DNA of 64,000 bases from the NCBI RefSeq assembly GCF_024166365.1, contig NC_064820.1, forward strand, positions 58,629,501 through 58,693,500, given 5' to 3'. Below are positions 1-12,400 of the stretch, piece by piece. The DNA comes from Elephas maximus indicus. Taxonomy: Eukaryota > Chordata > Mammalia > Proboscidea > Elephantidae. The notes below the pieces were generated by a model that saw only the letters and a list, made by a program, of their open reading frames with translations, was not told where the DNA came from and searched no databases. The position numbers and the translations under genes are program-made. Positions within the stretch are counted from its first letter, which is position 1. The number at the start of each line of letters is the position of its first letter.

Positions 1-276
1 TAGAATAAGTTAAAGATACTTCAAATTCTGATATAGACTTGAATTCTCAGCTTTTTAAATGAATTGTCTTTTAAAGTGAGAAAAGTGTCAAAAGAACAAT
101 TTTGTATTTAATTTTAATTCCTCAGTCTCTGTGGTTTCACGTATACCCTTTCAGGTAGAAGACATTTAACCCAGAAAGAAATGACCGCTTCTGAAGAATA
201 AATAAGTAACCACATCATAGCTAAAATATCAAGATCTTTAGCAGCACAGAAGAAAAATCAAAAAAAAAAAAAAAAA

Positions 277-304
277 AACCACATCCTTTGTGTTTCATTA
301 TATA
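277..304 (+). promoter_or_regulatory. Proximal promoter block of the 5' granzyme paralogue (RUNX-like site + TATA)
   Basis: An AACCACA motif (277-283, RUNX-type core) is followed 15 nt later by TATATA (299-304), about 56 nt before the chosen ATG at 360. The same AAACCACATC...TATATA arrangement lies upstream of both intact GZMA copies (22249-22277 and 41389-41417) with 14 nt spacing. RUNX3 is an established regulator of cytotoxic lymphocyte genes; its use here is inference. A 20-nt A run precedes the motif. Confidence 0.5.
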
Positions 305-359
305 TCAGCAATGTAAATACCTGAAAATACATGGTGTCCATATGTGGATAACAGAAGCC

Positions 360-420
360 ATGAAGTTTTTCTTTCCTTTCTCTTTCTTTACTGCCTCATT
401 TCTCCTTCTAATTCTTGGAG
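360..420 (+). CDS. Pseudoprotease exon 1 (signal peptide)
   Basis: Encodes [20 protein letters not shown] plus one base, then donor GTAAGA. It is the same phase as GZMA exon 1. The sequence is very hydrophobic and ends in LLLI like its paralogues. Confidence 0.8.
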
Positions 421-3400
421 GTAAGATATATTTACATGTGCTTTTCAGTTTTGCTCATGAGAAAGTGGGATTCTATATTAGTTTTAATTTATGTTTAACA
501 TTATGTAACAAGGAAAAAAAAATCCTAACTTAGTTTCCAATAATTTTTAATGTTACCATTTGTCTTTGCTATCAAAAAGGCATATTGGCTTTTTAAGACA
601 AAAATATACCCTACAAGTCTACAGTAAAAATATGAAAGTATTAACTGTATCTAGTGGCTTTCATAAATTCACACCAGATCTACAGTGTAAAACCTTTAAG
701 TAAAAAACTGGCAAAGTCATTAAATTGGGGATGTATAGATTTATTAGTGTGACTGTCCCACTCCCACTAATACACGTGAATAATAGCTCTAAGATAAATC
801 TTAAAACTTTTGGTTTTGGAATTTGTTTGTGAATATGTCTGTTTCCAATAGTGAGGGTAGTAAAGAAAACAATATCAGTGTAAACTAATTTAGTGAAATA
901 TATGTAATATATATATTTAGTATGATTAATATAATTCATATATATTAATATATATTATTAATATTTTATATATAATAACACTTTGTATTAAGTGCATATA
1001 ACACTTTAATATACAATAATACTTTATATATAAAGTATATTAATATTATATGTTAATATAGAAATATATATTATATAGATACATATTAGCCAACATTTAA
1101 TAAATCTTATCATCAAGAATACCACTCTCCTAAGTGCTTTACATGAATCAACTCGTTTAATCTTCTCAAGTATATATTATTGTTATCAGCCCCATTTTAC
1201 ATATGAGGAAACTAAGGCACAGAAAGTTTAAGTAAATTTACTAAGGTCCTCAGCTAGTAAGCTGAGATTTGAACCCAGTGTTCATGTGTTACAGCTCAGT
1301 GATATCTTCAGAGGTGAGGTTCTTAACATGGGATCTACAAGCTCCTTATGAGGCCTTCAGTGGGCATCAGTAAGTCTGTGAACCTCCCAAAACTGTATGC
1401 AAAGATTTACATGCATATGTATATCTATACTTTATCAGATTCTCAAATGGTTCTGTATTTTAAAAATCAAAAAAGATAAAGAACCACTACTTTAGAAAAA
1501 CAGCTTCCTCAATGCAAAGAATATGGGTTTTGCACAATGTGAAACTGGATTAGAGCACTGCTTTGCCATTTATTTGTTGTGTGAGCTTGGGTAGGCTAAT
1601 TACCCTATCTAAAAGTCATCATCTTTCTTATCTATACACCAGAATAATAATACCCTCCTTGCATTATAGTAAATACTAGAGCCAGTGTCTAGTACTAATA
1701 GGTGTCTGGTATATCACAGATGTTTTCATTATTATTGTTGCTGTAGTTGTTGATTTTTTTCTTTAATTTTAATGTTTTTGATCTTTCATTCCAAATAATA
1801 ATCTCACCATGGAATATTGTGAGATTGTTAAAGTGAGACTGAAACAATCTAGCCCGTTACCAGTAGAAAGTTTATAGACTACGATGGGCAGGGATCAAGA
1901 AAATGGGGTTCCTGCCCATCCTGCCCTGACTATGTGATGTTGGGCGAATCATTAATCTTTTTGTTTCTTGAGTTTAAGAAAAGAGACTATAATTGCCTGA
2001 GACTTTCTACCTCCCAGGGATAGGAGATAGATCCTATGTTAAAGGTGCTTTGATTTCTTTTTTAATTTTTATTGTGCTTTAAGTGAAAGTTTACAAGTCA
2101 GCCTCTCATATAAAAATTTATATACACCTTGCTATATACTCCTAGTTGCTCTCCCCCTAATGAGACAGCACACTTCTCTCCACCCTGTGTTTCTGTGTCC
2201 ATTTAGCCAGCTTCTGTCCCCCTCTGCCTTTTCATCTCCCCTCCAGACAGGAGCTACCCACATGGTCTCATGTGCCTACTTGAGCCAAGAAGCTCACTCC
2301 TCACCAGTATCATTTTCTATTCCATAGTCCAGTCCAATCCCGGTCTAAAGAATTGGCTTTGGGAATGGTTCCTGTCTTGGGTTAACAGAAGGTCTGGGGA
2401 CCATGACCTCCAGGGTCCTTCTAGTCTCAGTCAGACCATTAAGTCTGGTCTTTTCACGAGAATTTGCGGTCTGTATCCCACTGCTCTCCTGCTCCCTCAG
2501 GGGTTCTTTGATGTGTTCTCTGTCAGGGTAGTCATCTGTTGTAGCCAGGCACCATCTAGTTCTTTTGATTTCTTAAGGAAGGGAAAAAAAAAAAAAAAAA
2601 AAGGAAGGGAAGTACTTCTTAAATTCAAGATACTATTATCCAAAGAGATCATGCAGAGTTGTGGAGGCTTTAGCAACTAAAACAATAGTAGTAGGTTGAG
2701 TTGGGGCCTTAAAAAAATCATTTTGAAAACCATTTGGCAGTTCCTCAAAAAGTTAAACATAGAATTAATATAACCCAGCAATACCACCTTAGGGTATATA
2801 CCCAAAAGAATTGAAAGCAGGAATATAAACAGATACTTGTACACAAATGTTCACTGCAGCATTATTCACAATAACCAAGAGATGGAAACAACCCATGCGT
2901 CCATCTACAATGAATGGATAAACATCACATAGTACATACATGCAATGGGTGATTATTCAGACAGAAAAAGAAATGAAATGGAATGAAGTTCTGATACATG
3001 CTACAACATGGATGAACCTTGAAAGCATTAGGCTACCATCCCCAAAGCCTACTCATCAGACATGGATTGGGCTGGACAATGGGTTGGAGAGAGATGCTGG
3101 TGAGGAGTGAGCTACTTGCATCAGGTGGACTCTTGAGACTATGTTGGCATCTCCTGTCTGGAGGGGAGATGGGAGGGTGGAGGGGAGACGGGAGGGTAGA
3201 GGGGGTTAGAAACTGGCAAAATGGTCATGAAAGGAGAGACTGGAAGGAGGGAGCAGGTTGACTCATTGGGGGAGAGTAAGTGGGAGTATGTAATAAGGTG
3301 TATATAAGTTTATGTGTGAGAGACTGACTTGATTTGTAAACTTCCACTTAAAGCACAATAAAAAATATTTTTTAAAAAAAGCATTAGGCTGAGTGAAATT

Positions 3401-6400
3401 AGTCAGGCACAAAAGAACAAATAGTATATGATGCCATTTATATGAAATACCTAGAATAGACAAATGCATAGAGACAGAAAGTAAATAAGTGGCTACTATG
3501 AGCTGGGGGGAGGCAGGCATGAGAAGTTATTGCTTAAGGAATACTGAGTTTCTGTTTGGGGTGGTGAAAGCATTTGGAAGTGGATAGTGATGATGGTTAC
3601 ACAATACTGTTAATTTAATTCATGTCGCTGAATTATACACTTAAAAATAGTTACAATGGCAATCTTTGCTATATATATTTTAACACAATAAAATAAAAAT
3701 GTATATATGTTAGTTATCTACTGTGGTTTAACAGAAATACCACAAGTGGATGGCTTTAACAAAGAGAAATTTATTTTCTCACAGTCTAGCAGGCTACAAG
3801 TCCAAATTCAGGGCGTCAGCTCCAGGGGGAAGCTTTCTCTGTCTGTCAGCTCTGGAGGAAGGTCCTTGTCATCAATCTTTCCTTGGTCTGGGAGCATCTC
3901 TGCCCAGGACCCTGTGTCCAAAGTACATGCTCTGCTCCTGGTGCTTCTTTCTTGGTGGTATGAGGTTCCCATGGCCCTCTGCTCGCTTTCTTTTATATCT
4001 CAAAGAGATTGGCTTAAGACACTACCTAATCTTGTAAACCTCATCCGTGTAATTGCTGCTAATCCATTTTATTACATCATAGTAATAGGATTTACAACAT
4101 ATAGGAAAAATCACATAAAATGGTGGACAACCACATAAAACAGTGGACAATCACACAATACTGAGAATCACGGCCCAGCTAAATTGACATATTTTGGGGG
4201 ACACAATTCAATCCATGACAGAATATATCTAGCCAAAAAAATCATTTTGCTAACAGTTACCATTTTAAAGACTACCTCTAAGATCAAGTATGGATTTCAA
4301 AAGGCATTTAAACGTAATGAGTTGTTAGGCTCAATTACCACTTACTCTACAGGCAGTCTTCCTTCTCATAACCCCCAACATGCTGCCTTTTACTTACATC
4401 ATACCTAACCTGAAGTTTCCCTCAGCCCCTAGCTGGTGAAACCTTGCACATCTTTTAATCTCCTTCAGGAAAAAAAAAAAAAAAAATCCTGCTTTCTTCA
4501 TAAAGACTTTCCAGCCTCCCTGCCAAGAGAGATTTCTTGCTTCTCTAAACTCCTATAGCTCCTCTTTCATATCTTCTCAAGGCACTTACATGCTGCCTAG
4601 CATTGCAGTCATTTGTCTATCTGTCCACAGCTTCATTCTTTGTGTCTTTCTACTACTAAGCTCTTTGAGGGCAAGAATTGTGTTTTATTCATCTTTGCAT
4701 CCATTTTTAACAGGTCGTTGATGTGTGCCATCAAGCCAGTTTTGACTCATGGCAACTATATATATACAAGACAGAATAGAACTGCCCCACAGGGTTTCCA
4801 AGGCTGTAAATCTTTATGTAAGCAAATCGCCAGGTCTCTTCTTCCATGAAGCAGCTGGCATGTTAGAACTGCCAACCTTTCATTTGGCAGCTGAGCTCTT
4901 AACCATTGTGCCACCAGGGCTCCTTATTTTACCAGTGGTCATGCAAAAGTAGCCATAGAGTAATTGCACGGAAAAAATTGAATGAACATGTAAATTGCTT
5001 AAGAAAGAAGTTCTGTCCTGATTTCATCCTGGAATTAGAAGTGTAGGTGGAACACAAATGTTCACAGCAGCACTGTTCACAATAGCCAAAAGGTAAAAAC
5101 AACTTAAGGGTCCATCTACTGATGATGGATAAACAAAATGTGGAACATACACACAATGGAATACTACTCAGCCATAAAAAGAAATGAAGTCCTGGTCCAT
5201 GCTACAACATGGGTGAACCTCAAAAAACTTAAGCTCATTGAAATATGCCAATCAAAAAAGGACAAATATTGTACGACATCACTTATATGAAATAGCAAGA
5301 ACCGGCAAATGTATACAAAGTTTATTAGTGGTTACCAGGGGCAGAAGGGAAGGGAAAGGGGGAGTTTTGTTTAGTGACTGTTTACGTGATGGGAAATTTG
5401 GCAATGATTATGGGTGGTAGTTGCACAACGTGATCATAAAAGAATAAGAAAAAACACAGATACCACTAAATTCTACACCTGAAAAATGCTGAATTGGCAA
5501 ATGTTGTGTTCTATATATATTTACAACAATTTAAAAAAAGAAGTGTAAGCAGAAGTTCAGTTAATGAATTTGCTTTTTGTCTTTCCTTGTGTATATTAAC
5601 CAATATTTACTTTTTAGCTACAACATAAATTTTAATGTTGTGTGCCATCAAAGACTCATAGCCACCCTAGATGACAGAGTAGAATTGACCCATAGGGTTT
5701 CTTAGGCTGTAATCTTTATGGGAACAGATTGCCAAGTCTGTTCTCCCCTGAAATGGCTGGCGGTTCGAACCAAGTGTTTAACCATTGGGTCACCTACCCA
5801 CTGCTGTCGAGTTGATTCCAACTCATAGTGACCCTATAGGACAGAGTAGAACTGCCCTATAGGGTTTCCAAGCAGCACCTGGTGGATTCAAACTGCAGAC
5901 CTTTTGGTTAATAGCTATAGCTCTTAACCACTACACCACCAAGGTTTCCATCAGAGGGCTCCTTAATTCAGCTCAGGAGTTTCTGAGTGGTACAGTTAAA
6001 AGTTCTAGGGGGCTAACCAAAAGACTGGAGGTTCGAGTCCACTCAGAAGTGCTTTGGAAAAAAGGCCCAGTGATCTACTTTCAGAAATTCAGCCTTTAAA
6101 ACTCTGTGGAGCACAGTTCTACTCTGGCACACATGGGCTCACCACGAGTCAGAACTGACTCAACAGTAATACTAGTAATGGTTTTTCAGCTCATCTGTCT
6201 TGCCTCACTTTCTATATAAAAAATATCAAATAAGGGGAAAGGATTAAGATAAGTAAAAGCCATTAAAGACCTAGAACTGTAGTACTTACAAGGTGTACCA
6301 TTGTATTCTGGGCAAGGCGAATAGCTCAGTGAGCCAGACTAATACAGGGCTTGTAAAACCAAAGCCATGGATTTAGTTTCTTTATAAACCAACAAAAACA

Positions 6401-9400
6401 AGAGTTCTCCAGCCACACCAGACAACATCTCTGTCCCCAGGAATCACTTCACAAATGGACTTCATTAGCCAGAATACAGAGCAGGCAATAAGGTAAGAGA
6501 ATATTGTGATTCCCTAGCCCCAACCTGCAGGACAGCCAGCCCTGGACTTGAGAAACTTATTATAAACACCTGAGGGGAAAGAGGGAGAAGTCCAGAGACT
6601 CAATCTCCCCTATGAGCCCTCTGCTCCCAAACCAGAACACCTGGGAGGTGACTGACTGCCCTGAAGAGTGCTTTCCTTTTCTCAGGGGTTATGATGAGAA
6701 GGTGCCTTTACTTACTCAGATAAAAATTTTACTAATAAAGAATTTTCTCATCTATGACATGTTTTTTTTATGACATTCCAGGAACCTCTCAATATCCTGG
6801 CCTCTGAGTCAGAGGGTGGAGAATTGGCCTGCCTGAAGGTCAGAAAAGTTAAGTTTGTGAGCCAGAGCCCAGTCATGGGTGTCCTTCAAGAAGGCCAGAG
6901 CCCCACCCACCACCTCCAGCCCCGGACCTCACTGTACTCTTGGCTGTCTATCCACACCTCTTAGCAAATGAGTAACGATCCCATACAGTGCCCTCTGGTG
7001 GCGCAAATGGTTAGTTGCTGAACTACTAACCAAAAGGTTGGTAGTTCAAACCCGCCCAGAGGCACCTGAGAATTAAGGCCTGTATCGACTCAACAGCAAC
7101 TAACAACAAAATGTCCTCTGCTCCTAATACCTGCCCAAAGGGGCAGAAATAGGATAAACCACTGCTCTCCAAGACTTGATCACAACCTTAAAAATTCCAC
7201 AACTGCTCCAGGGACCACCCGTATCAGAATCACCAGGAGTGTTTCTTTAAAATGTAGGTTCCCAGGTTCCCCTCCCAGGTTCTGAACTATGGACCTAGGA
7301 AATCTGCATTTTAAGGAAGCACTCTGGGTGATTCTTTGGGAACTGAAGAGAGATATCTCTGAATATTTATCACATTTACCCTATCCATTTCCAATTTTTT
7401 TTTTTTTTAATGAGAACTCAAATTAGACATGTGGCAGAAAAAACAATTTAAACACCTGATGTGATAGGAATGTTTATAATAAAACTTACCCAAAAGCCAA
7501 GTGGCAAGTTTATCACGAAAAAACACTATTAAAAGTGTCAGCGTTACAGGGAGCGTAAGGATAGACAAGACCGCTGCAGAAAAAAGCACCACCCTGGCAC
7601 CAGTCTCCACTGCTGTGAGCTTCCTTCCCTCGCACGGAGTGCATGTCTGTGTGCTTGCGTTAAATCTATTCACTATGTCCAAACTTTCTCAGGAGGAAGC
7701 ATGACTCGATAGAGTAGGATTTCACTCCAGATCACTCTTTTAGTTTTTTCAGAGCCCCACGAGGGAATCACAGGAGGATATGAAGAGGCACGGCATTCAA
7801 GACCCTACCTGGCTCTACTCAAAGGGAGCAACAACTGTGCAGGGGCTCTGATCAAAGAAAACTGGGTACTGACAGCGGCTCGCTGTCAGCTGTGAGTAGT
7901 TCTGTACTCCTCTGATTCTCGAGGCAGGTTGGGGAGGTGAAAATGACTCTCAAGCCCAAAACCACAATTAGGTTGGGATGGAAAAGATAGTGGGCAAGTA
8001 CGTTCAATGCGATGTTCTATTATACTACACAAAGGCCAGATCCTACAGAAATAAGATCAAAATTATGACCATTTTTGCACATAATTTTAAAGGTTTTTCA
8101 CTAAAAATGGCAACATTATTAAAATTTTGAAAAAGACGGAAGGTGAAAAATAACACTCATAATCTCATCAACCACACGCAATCACTGTTAATGTTTTGAT
8201 ATATCTTGTTCCAGACCTTTTTCACCAGGATATTTTTACACAGTCAATCAAAGTGAGCGTCCTCTAGGATTACAACTGTTTTTCTTACCAGAAATTGGCA
8301 TTGCCTCATGTTTCTACATATTAGACTGAGCCATAGGGAATCGCTGATGTTTGACAATTTTAAAAAATATTTTCCTGTGGATCAAACTAATGGTTTTCCC
8401 AATCATCATTTGAAAGACAGGATAATGGTTATCAAACGCATATGTTGCCATTTTCTTATTCAATACCTGTTACTGGTAACCCATAATGCTATTCCCTTAT
8501 TCACTTTAGCATAAATTGTATGAGCAAAAGAAGAAGCTTAAGACTAGTTTCCCATAGAGAAAATTCAAACAGTTTCACATTATAATGTTTTGTAAAATAA
8601 GAATTTGTCAGGTAGGAACTTCAGTACAATTTACCCTGGAAACGAAGTTAGCACGCTTAATTAATAGGCCTGCTTGGTGCAAAGTCTGCCCAGCCAGTCA
8701 GGAAATTCTTTTGTTCCCATGTCCATGAGGTGTCAACAACCTAGAAGGAAGGCCAAATTCTAAGCAGGTAGAGAAACTGGCGGCTCTTCGCTCCCTGCCT
8801 GCCCCCTACGCCTCTCCCCCACCCCCACCCCCACCCCTTGCCCATGCACTGCACGCCAGAGAGAAGCCCCAAATCCAGGCAAACCTCTTTGGGCAGCACG
8901 CAACCGTACTTCTCCAGACCATTATGACTCAATGCTCTTTCCTGTGCCAAAAAGCCTGGGATTCCCTCCTTGTTGCTTCTTCCTTGAAAAGATGTTGTGA
9001 AATTGAAGCAATTTGTGATAACAAACATCTTGGGGGTTTTAGGTAAAAGGTGCTAAAACACCAAAAGAGAAAAGCCCCATAAGTTCCTGTCTTCCTGTGC
9101 TCGTTTATAAACAGGAAACCTTTTGAAAGAACTGATCAGATATGAATGAAGTCCATAGTTCAATTTCATCCATTCTCTTACATAAAGTATATGTTATTGT
9201 TTTTTCAGGGAGAACAGAACTCAGATTTTTCTTGGGGCCGGCTCTATATTCCATAAAAAGAACCATAAGCAAATATTTTCCATTAAAAAGAATATTATCT
9301 ATCCATGCTATGATTCGCTCACATCTGAAGGAGATCTTCAACTGCTTCAGGTAAACATGGGTTTATATTTATATATATATACATATATACATATGAAATT

Positions 9401-12400
9401 TAGCAATTTGGTCATTTTAATCTGAAACTAGAGGTTTAGCGCACCCAGCCTCACAGCCAAGATTGGCTAATGCCTGGGAGTATGGGGTAAGAAGCACAGC
9501 TGAGACCCAGCACTACGTTCCACAGATGTTCCTTCTTTTAGAATTCAGTTCAGTTCAACAGATGTTGACAAAAGTCCTGTGTTGTCGTAGGACCTGGAAA
9601 TCCAAAGTACTGATGCCCAAAAATCGAAGACCACAAGGAACTCATCTATCGTCAAACAAAGTTGGGTTTATTGATGGGTACACCATGAGGAATCATGGGG
9701 TAGTTCAGTAAGAGCATGTTCCAGTATCAATTGTAGTCAAGTTGATTATGACTCATGGCAACCCCATGTGTATCAGAGGAGATCTGTGCTATATAGGGTT
9801 TTCAATGGTGACTTTTTGGAAGATCACCAGGCCTTTCTTCCAAAGCACCTCTGGGTGGACTCAAACCACCAACCTTTTCACTTAGCAGCCAAGCACATTA
9901 ACCATTCGCACCACCCAAGAACAGCAAGAGGGTGTTAGATCAGCTTATAATAGGATTGGAAACCCTGGTGGCACAGTGGTTAAGTGCTACAGCTGCTAAC
10001 CAAAAGGTTGGCAATTCGAATCCACCAGGCGTTTCTTGAAAACTCTGTGGGGCAGTTCTACCCTGTCCTATAGGGTCACTATGAGTCGGAATCAATTTGA
10101 TGGCAGCAAGTTTATGATAGGATTTGAGCTTACAGTAAGTGATTTAGGGAAGGGTTTAAGGAAGTAGGGGCTTGCTCTGAACTGGGTGTTGTAAGGGAGT
10201 GGAGTAATTCAATAATTAGGCATCTTCATGAATCTTATTTGGGCAGTGGAAGAAATTGACAGTTGCTACAGCTGTGGTTGGTAAAGAAGTAGCAGTCACT
10301 CATTTTAGCCAGGAGCGGGGGTGTATGGACATTTTTGTGGTTTGCACAATGATCTTGTGTTTGCCTATACTCAAACGTAATTGCAGAGCAGCCTTATTTT
10401 GCTCTCTTCATTATGGTCACCTTGTCTGATGTTTGTGATCCATAAGATTGTTTATGATCTACAGGAAAAATCACACCCCAGCTGTGAGTGCCGGGCTGGA
10501 ACTAACACATTAAGGCTTAGCAGTTAGTGCCATTCTTTCTTCTTTCTCAGAAGATCAATAATAATTAGGTCCTTCCCTGAAAGTACTCATGGTCTAGAGG
10601 AGGAGACGGCCAAATCAATCAACATCTCTGATCTAGTGGCATTTTACTCATCAATGACAGAGCTGAGAGCGCTATGGGAGCACATGCGAAGTAGGGGCCA
10701 GAGAAGTCTTCCTAAAGAAGGCGACTCTAAACTGAGGCTGGAAGATGAGAGAATGAGTGGAGGCCAGAAAGGAGAAAAGGAGGAAGGGGACTTCCAGGTA
10801 GGAAGAACAGCTGTACAAGAGGGAATTCTGGAAAATACAAATGAAGGAAGGGGGCAGAAAAGGGAGTTACCATGAGATTCAGGACACAGACCATGAAGCC
10901 TGCCTTGCAAACCTGCAGCCATATTCTAATCCCCAGTGAGGCAACTCTCCCCTCCCCCTACCTGCTCCCCACCCACCCCTTACCCCTTACCCCTACTCCC
11001 ACGCAGCGGTTACTCCCTGGCTCACTTGCTTTCTCATTTTGCTCCATAGCACTTAACATCCCCTGAAATATTCTAGGTTTTATTTATTTGCTTGTCTGCC
11101 TCCCCCAATGTAATTTAATGTCCAAAGGATAGGCATTTGTATCGGTTTTATTTACTTTTATGTCCTCCATCATTAAAATATTGCCCAATTCCTAGTAAGC
11201 CCTCAAAAAATAGTTCTGGAATAATTTTGAGTAAGAGATGGAACCAAGTCAGGCAGTAGCAAATGCAACTGAGTGAAGGGAAGGGATTCTAGACTCAGGT
11301 TTAAGCAACTGGTAAAAGCAGTCAGGTCTACATCAGGGCCTAGAAATCTTACCATTACAGGATGGGTGGGGTGAGTAGGGGAGGTGAGAGCTCAATGCTG
11401 TTGGAGTAGGGTCAGGAAAATCCCCATCACCTCTGACACTGTGGCCGATAGTGTGATGCCGTTAGAAAAATCATAAAGAGGGTGTCAAGACTTCACCACG
11501 GGTAACCTTCCAGGGTTAAAACCTAATTGTGTGGTCATCACTCCCCTGTGTGCTTGACTATAAGGGAGTTTGAAAGGACCACTCCTTAAAAACGTATGCT
11601 TCCCAGAATTCAATTTTGATCAACTCTTTAAGACCCAAAGCCCCTTTCAGGGTTTCTCTTTCCTCCTTATTCATTTAACCAGATGGACAAGCATGAGGGC
11701 CATGAGAAAGCGTGAGTGGGAAGAAGGAGGGAAGGAGCACATGGGCATTTGCAGTCATGTTCTCTGTAAAGACCTTCATCTGTGGCCATTTCACCCTCTA
11801 AGTGTTAGCATGGTGGGAGTGGGGAACATCAGCCATGCAGAGGGGGCCCTACGTTAGCAGAACAATCTTACAGGATGGGCCTGAGAACAGTACAATGACA
11901 GGAATGTGACAGTTGCCATGGCTGCTGCACTCCTGTGATTTTAGAAGGTCCACAGAACCAAGACCCTCTGAGCTCCAAAATGAGCTTGAGGGAAGAAGAT
12001 AGGAAATAACTGTAATTGTCTCCCTCTACTCTCTACTCAAGGAGCCCTGGGGGCACCATGGTTAAGCAGCCAGTGGGGTAACCAAAAAATCAGTTGTTCA
12101 AACTCACCAGCCACTCTGTGGGAGAAAAAACCTGGTGATTTGCTTCCATAAAGATTGCAGCCTGGGAAACTCTATGGAGCAGTTATACTTTGTCGTATAG
12201 GGTCACTATGAGTCGGAATCAACTTGACAGCATGCAACAACAATAACAACCCCCTACTCAAACTTGATCATACTCCCTACTCCCTTGCTTTCACTTTTTG
12301 GAAACAATGTGGTGAATGCAGAAGAGGGCTTAGGAAATGAAAGGAAAAGGGAGAGGGTGGGTGAACAAGTGAAGGCAAGTAGACCCTCGGGCTGGTTTGG

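Noticed and set aside
288-533. Longer open frame starting 24 codons before the signal peptide of the first granzyme gene
   Set aside because: It overlaps the TATA block and gives a signal peptide with a long hydrophilic lead unlike any granzyme; it also reads through the exon 1 donor.
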